DNA of 7,884 bases, taken from positions 1 to 7,884 of the forward strand of contig JAFADI010000251.1 of the NCBI GenBank assembly GCA_023424965.1. Reading direction: 5' to 3'. The first letter of the stretch is position 1. The number at the start of each line of letters is the position of its first letter. The translations under genes were made by a program, and so were the position numbers. Under the pieces are notes generated by a model. That model saw only the letters and a program-made list of their open reading frames with translations, was not told the DNA's origin and searched no databases. Shown piece by piece: positions 1-5,218 of the stretch. This stretch comes from Bacillota bacterium (GTDB lineage Bacteria > Bacillota > Clostridia > Acetivibrionales > JAFADI01).

Positions 1-74
1 CTTTAACATTTAGTTTCTATTTTTACCGTATTTTATCCAAAGGCATCTATGACGGCATCAATTTACTATTGCGG

Positions 75-104
75 TTGACAACTGCAAAGGGGATAATTTA
101 TAAT
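75..104 (+). promoter_or_regulatory. Sigma-70/SigA-type promoter of the pfl leader
   Basis: A perfect -35 box TTGACA (75-80) and a perfect -10 box TATAAT (99-104) are separated by 18 nt. Transcription should begin near 110-113, about 18 nt before the first base of the riboswitch, which is where a promoter for a riboswitch-controlled gene is expected. Both boxes are consensus, so the promoter is probably strong and control is likely to be exerted mainly after initiation by the riboswitch. The start point is inferred. Confidence 0.85.
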
Positions 105-128
105 TTAAATATGAATTTGATAAAAAAA

Positions 129-199
129 GTCGTGCAACTGGCGGAAGTGGGTTTTACCACAAGGGAGCACGGCTTTAAAGTATAGCCGACCGCCTGGGC
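129..199 (+). promoter_or_regulatory. ZTP riboswitch aptamer (pfl motif)
   Basis: The RNA matches the pfl-motif/ZTP aptamer, which senses the purine intermediate ZMP (AICAR) and its triphosphate ZTP. P1 is formed by GUCGUGC (129-135) and GCACGGC (167-173) with one G-U pair. An inner hairpin is GUGG (147-150) with CCAC (157-160). The conserved ACUGGCGGAA block, the AGGGAGCACG block and the 3' element GCCGACCGCCUGGGCA (185-200) are all present. GGCGG (140-144) is exactly complementary to CCGCC (190-194), giving the pseudoknot typical of this class. The family is named for its occurrence before pfl genes, and pfl is the gene downstream here. ZTP rises when 10-formyl-tetrahydrofolate is limiting, so the switch links folate one-carbon status to formate production. 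Confidence 0.94.
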
Positions 200-230
200 A
201 CATCATAGAGCCCGGGCGGTTTTCTATTTT
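190..230 (+). terminator. Intrinsic terminator, expression platform of the ZTP riboswitch
   Basis: CCGCCUGGGC (190-199) pairs with GCCCGGGCGG (210-219) as a 10-bp stem with a single U-G wobble and a 10-nt loop, followed by a U-rich tract (220-230). The 5' arm is the same segment that forms the aptamer pseudoknot with 140-144, so aptamer folding and terminator folding exclude one another. This predicts an ON switch: bound ZTP/ZMP stabilises the aptamer and lets transcription continue into pfl. The structure is seen directly; the direction of regulation follows from the family and the overlap. Confidence 0.9.
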
Positions 231-389
231 GATATATAATTAACGATGGCATTAACCAGGGAGGATGGCTTGGAGGACGCAAGTCCGCAAAGCCTGCACC
301 GTAGGTGCAATAAACTCAATTAACCCCATAAAAATGCAATTGCATTTTGTGTGCCCAGTGGGACAATTCACCTGGCACACTGGGGACAT
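231..389 (+). other. Long structured 5' leader between the riboswitch terminator and pfl
   Basis: These 159 nt hold no convincing gene but several foldable elements. GGCUU (267-271) pairs with AAGCC (290-294); inside it lies a GGA/GCA internal loop and then GGAC-GCAA-GUCC (275-286), a stem capped by a GNRA tetraloop. UGCACC-GUA-GGUGCA (295-309) is an adjacent perfect hairpin. An 18-nt perfect palindrome occupies 331-348. CCCAGUG (354-360) pairs with CACUGGG (378-384), and an alternative pairing joins 351-358 with 372-378. I do not recognise a known riboswitch class. The ZTP switch normally needs no such extra leader, so another layer of control or RNA processing is possible. Confidence 0.45.
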
Positions 390-394
390 GGAGG
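390..394 (+). promoter_or_regulatory. Ribosome binding site of pfl (decides the start)
   Basis: GGAGG lies 4 nt before the ATG at 399. It supports 399 as the start rather than the in-frame GTG at 351, which has no purine-rich site before it and lies in a hairpin. The spacing is a little short but workable. Confidence 0.75.
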
Positions 395-398
395 TACT

Positions 399-2633
399 AT
401 GTGCGAAGAGGCCTGGAAAGATTTTATCCCCGGAGAGTGGCAGGACAGCATCAATGTCGGGGATTTCATAAATAAGAACTACCTTCCCTATGACGGGGAT
501 GAAGGCTTTCTCACCGACTCCAGCCTCAGGACTAAAAAGCTGTGGAGCAAGTGCAAGAAGCTTTTAAGGGACGAGCTGCTGAAAGACGGGGTTCTGAATG
601 TGGATTCCAGGACAATTGCAGGTATCATCAGCCATAGCCCCGGCTATATCGACGAAAAGTTCGAGGTCATCAAAGGACTTCAGACCGACAAGCCCCTCAA
701 AAGGTCGGTTCTGCCCCACGGCGGGATAAGAATGGCCCGTCAGGCCTGCGAAGAGTATAATTATAAGCTGAACGTCAAAATTGAAGAAGTATTCGAGAAC
801 TACCGCAAAACCCATAATGACGGAGTATTCAGCGCTTATTCAAAGGAAATGAAGAAGGCGAGAAAGTGCGGTGTTATCACCGGCCTTCCCGACGCCTACG
901 GCCGCGGAAGGATCATTGGAGACTACCGGAGGGTGGCCCTTTATGGGGTCAACCGGCTGATTGACGAAAAGCTCAACGATCTGGACAATCTTTTGGACCT
1001 GGACATGAGTGAGGAAAACATCCGCCTGCGGGAAGAAGTTTACGAACAGGTGAACTCCCTCAATGAACTGCTGACCATGGCTTCCTCCTATGGCTATGAC
1101 ATATCGCGGCCTGCCGCCAATGCCTTTGAAGCCGTCCAGTGGACCTATTTTGCCTTTCTGGGCTCCATTAAGGAAACCAACGGCGCTGCCAATTCCCTGG
1201 GAAGGGTCAACACCTTTTTTGATGTTTATATTGAAAGGGACCTCCGGGATGGCAAAATAACGGAAGTAGACGCTCAGGAGCTGATCGATCAGTTCGTCAT
1301 CAAGCTCCGCATGGTGCGCCATCTCCGCACGCCCGATTACAACGAGCTTTTTGCGGGAGATCCGGTGTGGATTACCGAGGCCCTTGCCGGGATCGGCGAA
1401 GACGGAAGACACAGGGTGACCAAAACCTCCTACCGGTTTCTGCAGACCCTCTTCAACCTGGGTCCGGCGCCGGAACCGAATCTTACGGTTTTGTGGTCTC
1501 CCGCCCTTCCCACGCATTTTAAGAACTTCTGTTCAAAGGTCTCCCTTGTCACCAGCGCCATCCAGTATGAAAACGACGACCTGATGCGGCCGGAATTCGG
1601 TGATGATTATGGCATTTCCTGCTGCGTATCCGCCATGAAGCTGGGGAAAAACATGCAGTTTTTCGGCGCCCGCTGCAACCTTCCCAAGCTGCTGCTCCTT
1701 GCCTTGAACGGGGGTCGGGATGAAATCACGGGAGAACAGGTTGCCCCCGAATCGGAGCCCTATGCCGAGGAATACCTGGACTACAAAAAGGTCCTGTCCC
1801 GTTACAATGAGCTCCAGAAGTGGCTCACAAGGCTCTATGTAAATACAATGAACGTCATCCACTACATGCACGACAAATATGCCTACGAAAGGCTGATGAT
1901 GGCCCTCCACGACACAAAGCCCGAAAGGCTCATGGCCTTCGGAGTCGCCGGTCTTTCGGTCCTTGCCGACTCCCTCAGCGCCATCAAATATACCTATGTG
2001 AAGGCGGTCAGGGATGAAAGAGGCCTCATCGTGGATTTTGAAATCAAGGGGCATTATCCCCAGTTCGGAAACGACGACGACAGGGTGGACAGTATCGCCG
2101 CGGACATCGTAAAAGGTTTTTATAACGACCTGATCCGGTGGCCCGCATACAGGGATGCCAGGCACACCCTTTCTGTGCTCACCATCACCTCCAACGTGGT
2201 GTACGGCAAAAAAACCGGCTCCACCCCCGACGGGAGAAAGCTGGGAGAGCCCTTCGCCCCGGGAGCAAATCCCATGCACGGCAGGGACAAAATGGGCGCT
2301 CTGGCAGCCCTCAATTCCGTTGCCAAAATTCCCTACGCCTACTGCAAGGACGGCGTTTCCCTTACACTGACCCTTGTGCCCCGTTCCCTGGGCAGGGAAA
2401 CAAAGGCAAGGCAGAACAACCTGTCTGCCCTGATCGACGGGTATTTCCTCCAGGGAGGCCACCATATCAATATCAACGTGCTTGAACGGGTGGTCCTCGA
2501 AAAGGCGATGGAGGATCCCTACAATTATCCCCAGCTCACCATAAGGGTGTCGGGCTATGCGGTCAACTTCGTCCGCCTGTCCCGGCAGCAGCAGCTGGAG
2601 GTCATCTCCAGGACCTTCCACGGCGCAATGTAA
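399..2633 (+). CDS. pflB: Formate C-acetyltransferase (pyruvate formate-lyase)
   Basis: Glycyl-radical enzyme that converts pyruvate and CoA to acetyl-CoA and formate in the cytoplasm of anaerobes. From the ATG at 399 the protein has 744 residues, close to the usual 740-760. The catalytic adjacent cysteines are C408 and C409 in the motif GISCCVSAM, followed by the substrate-binding-type segment FGARCNLPK. The C-terminal glycyl-radical loop is RVSGYAVNF with the radical glycine at 719, 25 residues from the end, as in Escherichia coli PflB. EPNLTVLWS and YENDDLMRP are also typical of true PFL rather than the diol or glycerol dehydratases of the same superfamily. It lies behind a ZTP riboswitch, consistent with a role in supplying formate to 10-formyl-tetrahydrofolate as well as in fermentation. 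No pflA activase follows, so activation must come from elsewhere. An in-frame GTG at 351 would add 16 residues but lacks a ribosome binding site. Confidence 0.97.
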   Translation: MCEEAWKDFIPGEWQDSINVGDFINKNYLPYDGDEGFLTDSSLRTKKLWSKCKKLLRDELLKDGVLNVDSRTIAGIISHSPGYIDEKFEVIKGLQTDKPLKRSVLPHGGIRMARQACEEYNYKLNVKIEEVFENYRKTHNDGVFSAYSKEMKKARKCGVITGLPDAYGRGRIIGDYRRVALYGVNRLIDEKLNDLDNLLDLDMSEENIRLREEVYEQVNSLNELLTMASSYGYDISRPAANAFEAVQWTYFAFLGSIKETNGAANSLGRVNTFFDVYIERDLRDGKITEVDAQELIDQFVIKLRMVRHLRTPDYNELFAGDPVWITEALAGIGEDGRHRVTKTSYRFLQTLFNLGPAPEPNLTVLWSPALPTHFKNFCSKVSLVTSAIQYENDDLMRPEFGDDYGISCCVSAMKLGKNMQFFGARCNLPKLLLLALNGGRDEITGEQVAPESEPYAEEYLDYKKVLSRYNELQKWLTRLYVNTMNVIHYMHDKYAYERLMMALHDTKPERLMAFGVAGLSVLADSLSAIKYTYVKAVRDERGLIVDFEIKGHYPQFGNDDDRVDSIAADIVKGFYNDLIRWPAYRDARHTLSVLTITSNVVYGKKTGSTPDGRKLGEPFAPGANPMHGRDKMGALAALNSVAKIPYAYCKDGVSLTLTLVPRSLGRETKARQNNLSALIDGYFLQGGHHININVLERVVLEKAMEDPYNYPQLTIRVSGYAVNFVRLSRQQQLEVISRTFHGAM

Positions 2634-2907
2634 GTGGGCCTGGCAATTGGATATGACACTTTTTATTAATTTATCTAAAACGCGACTGGTTTTTTGAATC
2701 AAAATATTAATGAAACCTGGTATCAAATACCCCCCATAATATGTAAATTTTTTTACATATCCAACTTAACGCACAAAGTTGTTTCACTGCGCTGCACAGA
2801 TAAAACCGCTTTTTTCACAATCCTTCAAGGTATCATTCTTTTAAAAAACTCCATACTATAAATAGGGATAAATTTTATTTCCAATTCATTTGTAGAAGTG
2901 GGTTTTT
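2634..2907. other. AT-rich intergenic spacer
   Basis: The 274 nt after pfl contain no gene I can support. No GC-rich terminator follows pfl: the nearest candidate is a weak AAAAC/GTTTT stem at 2677-2693 with a T run. A 9-bp perfect inverted repeat, ATATGTAAA (2739-2747) and TTTACATAT (2752-2760) with a TTTT centre, could be an AT-rich hairpin or a protein-binding site. A TATAAA at 2857-2862 could be the -10 box of the hydrolase gene, but no good -35 box lies at the right distance. Confidence 0.6.
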
Positions 2908-3912
2908 ATGGCATACAGAAAATTTCTTTCCGCGAAAAAATATAAAACAAGGGATGGGGCAGCGCCCCTCTTGAAAATCGACTGCCTGGAGAAAATTCCT
3001 CTGGGCGGAATCGAACAATGGATTCTTGCCCGTGGAAAAAAAGCTGACAAGCCTTTGCTGCTTTTCCTGCATGGAGGCCCCGGAGCTGCCCAGATCGCTT
3101 TTGCTCCCAACTTTCAATCCGCCCTGGAAGAGGATTTCATCGTGGTCAACTGGGACCAGCGGGGCTCGGGAAAAACATACAAAGCAAGCAGTTCAAAGGC
3201 TTCCATGAATGTTGAGCAGTTTGTCCGGGACACCTGTGAACTGGCGGGATACCTGCTGGAAAGGTTCAACCAGCAAAAAATTTATCTTGCGGCCCATTCC
3301 TGGGGCAGCATTATAGGGATGCTGGCAGCAAAGCGCTGCCCGGAACTTTTCCACGCATACATCGGCATCGGCCAGGCTGTAGATATGCAGAAAACGGCAA
3401 GGATTCTCTGTGAATACAATTACAATGCCGCCAGAAAAATGAACAACAAAAAAGCCTTCAAAGAGATCGGCGGTATCGGCTATCCCCCCAAACAGGGAAC
3501 CAGCTCCGACGCCCTTATACATATTAAATGGCTGGAGAAATTCGGGGGTGTTTTTGAGAAGCCCCTTTTCCGAAAAAACATCGTAAGAATGATCATGTTC
3601 TCCCCCCGGTACACCTTCTGGGATAAACTGAAGTATAAAAGGGCCAGCCTGTTTTCCTTCAAGGCACTGTTTGACGAACTCATCAACATAAACCTGTTCA
3701 GGCTGGTGTCGGAAATCGCGGTCCCCGCCTATTTCTGCGTGGGCTGCTATGACTACAATACCCCCTTCGTGCTGACGGAGGAGTACTATAAAAGGCTCAA
3801 GGCCCCCGATAAAAAACTCATCTGGTTCGGAGCGTCGGGACATGCGCCCCATTTTGAAGAACCTGAAAAATTTGCGTTTATTATGAACACAACCGTCCTG
3901 CAAAAAACCTAA
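2908..3912 (+). CDS. Alpha/beta hydrolase, proline iminopeptidase-like (S33 family)
   Basis: A 334-residue alpha/beta-hydrolase protein. The oxyanion-loop motif HGGPG is at 55-59, followed by WDQRGSGKT with D83. The nucleophile elbow is AHSWGS with S131. The likely acid is D282 in CVGCYDYNTP, and the catalytic histidine is H312 in ASGHAPHFEEPEKF, so the triad looks complete. HGGPG plus DQRGSGKT is the signature of the prolyl aminopeptidase-like S33 group, whose members release N-terminal residues from peptides or hydrolyse esters and amides; the substrate cannot be read here. The usual G-x-S-x-G has alanine in place of the first glycine. There is no signal peptide, so it is probably cytoplasmic. 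The ribosome binding site is poor (GAAGTGGG upstream of the ATG at 2908). The gene stands alone on its strand and its stop overlaps the stop of the converging flavin-reductase gene. Confidence 0.9.
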   Translation: MAYRKFLSAKKYKTRDGAAPLLKIDCLEKIPLGGIEQWILARGKKADKPLLLFLHGGPGAAQIAFAPNFQSALEEDFIVVNWDQRGSGKTYKASSSKASMNVEQFVRDTCELAGYLLERFNQQKIYLAAHSWGSIIGMLAAKRCPELFHAYIGIGQAVDMQKTARILCEYNYNAARKMNNKKAFKEIGGIGYPPKQGTSSDALIHIKWLEKFGGVFEKPLFRKNIVRMIMFSPRYTFWDKLKYKRASLFSFKALFDELININLFRLVSEIAVPAYFCVGCYDYNTPFVLTEEYYKRLKAPDKKLIWFGASGHAPHFEEPEKFAFIMNTTVLQKT

Positions 3913-4502
3913 TCTTTTTTCTTCCGCCGCTTCAAGGCTTCCTTGCTTGCCACTGAATATCCGAAGAAGCCCAGAGCCTTGTGGAGGCTCCAGTACTCAC
4001 CGTGGGAATAGGCGATGAGGTCCGCCTTGTCCAGGTTGAGCTTTTCCTTTTCGTCAAGGAGCTTTTCATCCACATGGACTGCCACAATCTCTCCGATGAA
4101 CATGTCGTGGGAGCCCAGCTCCAGTACATTCCTCACCACACACTCGATATTGACGGGGCTTTCCTTGATGAGCGGGACATCAACCTTCGATGCCTTTTGC
4201 GGTGTGAGCTTTGCGGCTTCGAATTTATCCATGTCCCTCCCCGATTTTACTCCGCAAAAATCCGTTTCCCATGCCAGTTTTTTTGTTGCCAGGTTCACCA
4301 CAAATTGTCCCGTCTCTTTAATCAGTCCATGGGAATGCCGGCTTTTTCTTACGGATATGGACAGCATAGGGGGATCGGAATTTACCGTACCCACCCAGGC
4401 AAGTGTGATGATATTGGGCTTTGAATCCTTCCCTGCACAGGTCACCATCACCACCGGTACGGGATTGAGAAGGGTTGTAGGCTTCCAGATTTGTTTTGAC
4501 AT
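3909..4502 (-). CDS. Flavin reductase family protein (FMN-binding, flavoredoxin-like)
   Basis: The 197-residue product fits the flavin reductase-like FMN-binding split-barrel domain. Typical features in order are LNPVPVVMVTCAG (about 12-24), the core NIITLAWVGTVNSDPPMLSISV (about 30-51, with the RKSRHSHGLI segment after it), GQFVVNLA and, later, SPVNIECVV and HDMFIGEIVAVHVDE. Related proteins bind FMN and act as flavin reductases, as electron carriers such as flavoredoxin, or as uncharacterised oxidoreductases; the partner is unknown here. The tail KRRKKKD is strongly basic. The start is well supported: AAGGAG (complement of 4511-4516) lies 8 nt before the ATG. It follows the nitroreductase gene by 70 nt on the same strand and may be cotranscribed; a TATAAT on the minus strand (4563-4568) could be a -10 box, but has no good -35. 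Confidence 0.92.
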   Translation of the reverse strand: MSKQIWKPTTLLNPVPVVMVTCAGKDSKPNIITLAWVGTVNSDPPMLSISVRKSRHSHGLIKETGQFVVNLATKKLAWETDFCGVKSGRDMDKFEAAKLTPQKASKVDVPLIKESPVNIECVVRNVLELGSHDMFIGEIVAVHVDEKLLDEKEKLNLDKADLIAYSHGEYWSLHKALGFFGYSVASKEALKRRKKKD

Positions 4503-4572
4503 GCTTATCGCTCCTTAATTATCGTTTTAAAATCCATTAATAAAATATATTCCAACAATTAAATTATATCGG

Positions 4573-5109
4573 TTATATCGGTAAATTTTTGCCCCACTGG
4601 TTGTAGAAAACAATCTCCTGCTGCTTCTTCCTCGGGCGGGACAGCACTTCCTCCCCGGCAAAGCCCAAAGGGGTATAGGCAATGACCCGGAAATTCTCGG
4701 GAACATTCAGAACCCCCTTGATTGACCTCTCATCAAACCAGCTGACGATACAGGTTTCCAACCCTTCATGCCTGGCGGCCAGCATTAAATTTTCCATGGC
4801 CAGACCCATGTCGAAAAGGTAATATTCCATGCCGTTTTTGCTTCCCGACTCCCTTGGGTTGGCGCAAAGCACCAATACATAAGGGGCATCTTCACAGGCC
4901 TTTGCTATGTTGGGCTGCCCCGACGTTTTCCCGATCAGGTTTTTTTCCACCTTGCTGTCTACGATAATAAAGCGCCAGCACTGTTTATTTCCCCAGGATG
5001 CCGCTCTCCCTGCCGCTTCTACTATTTTTTCAACCGTAGCAAGCGGTACGGGATCCTTCTTATAAACCCGTATGCTGGACCTGCTTTTTATCAACTCATA
5101 GATATTCAT
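4573..5109 (-). CDS. Nitroreductase family protein (short, FMN-dependent)
   Basis: From the ATG at 5109 the protein has 178 residues, normal for the compact nitroreductase-fold group. The N-terminal FMN-phosphate motif is SRSSIRVYKKD (R10, S11, R14), the segment GNKQCWRFIIVD (40-51) corresponds to the usual S-N-x-Q-P-W-R block with Cys in place of Pro, and FDMGLAMENLMLAARHEGLETC (99-120) is the dimer-core helix. IAYTPLGFAGEE matches the C-terminal flavin-contacting loop. Family members use FMN and NAD(P)H to reduce nitro groups, quinones, flavins or enones; the real substrate is not evident. The frame is open up to 5259, but the extra 50 residues would overlap the permease gene and lack family similarity, so the shorter start with GGGAGG upstream is chosen. 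It sits between the ABC permease and a flavin-reductase-like gene, so two flavoproteins are side by side. Confidence 0.93.
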   Translation of the reverse strand: MNIYELIKSRSSIRVYKKDPVPLATVEKIVEAAGRAASWGNKQCWRFIIVDSKVEKNLIGKTSGQPNIAKACEDAPYVLVLCANPRESGSKNGMEYYLFDMGLAMENLMLAARHEGLETCIVSWFDERSIKGVLNVPENFRVIAYTPLGFAGEEVLSRPRKKQQEIVFYNQWGKNLPI

Positions 5110-5119
5110 CCGCCTCACG

Positions 5120-5125
5120 CCTCCC
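5120..5125 (-). promoter_or_regulatory. Ribosome binding site of the nitroreductase gene (decides the start)
   Basis: On the minus strand GGGAGG lies 10 nt before the ATG at 5109. It supports this start over the upstream in-frame ATG at 5259, which is inside the permease gene. The spacing is at the long end of the normal range. Confidence 0.6.
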
Positions 5126-5169
5126 AATCGATTTATGTCCTGTCCATGGCCCCCGCCAATCACCGTTAA

Positions 5170-5202
5170 ATTATATACCCCCACATGCTTCGTGCCTATC
5201 AA
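5170..5202 (-). promoter_or_regulatory. Weak promoter candidate before the nitroreductase gene
   Basis: In the 109-nt gap after the permease, the minus strand has TATAAT (complement of 5170-5175) and TTGATA (complement of 5197-5202). The boxes match well but the spacer of 21 nt is too long for a standard promoter; shifting to the overlapping TATATA shortens it to 19. It may be an internal promoter of the operon or chance in an AT-rich gap. Confidence 0.25.
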
Positions 5203-5218
5203 CTTTCTGCCACGCCGG

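Noticed and set aside
272..309. Partial resemblance of GGACGCAA...GCAAAGCC to the c-di-GMP-I riboswitch core
   Set aside because: The upstream GCAAACC-type element and the tetraloop receptor of that class are missing, and the segment folds into two simple hairpins instead.
351..398. In-frame GTG start that would extend PFL by 16 residues
   Set aside because: There is no ribosome binding site before it, it lies in a hairpin arm, and the ATG at 399 has GGAGG and gives the normal length.
265..471. Plus-strand reading frame of 68 codons in the pfl leader, preceded by AGGGAGG
   Set aside because: The purine run touches the ATG with no spacing, the frame overlaps the pfl start in another frame, and the peptide looks random. 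The region is better explained as folded leader RNA.
840..2726. Long antisense frames (225 and 397 codons) opposite pfl
   Set aside because: They mirror the strong GC bias at third codon positions of pfl, have no recognisable domain, and pfl itself is unmistakable.
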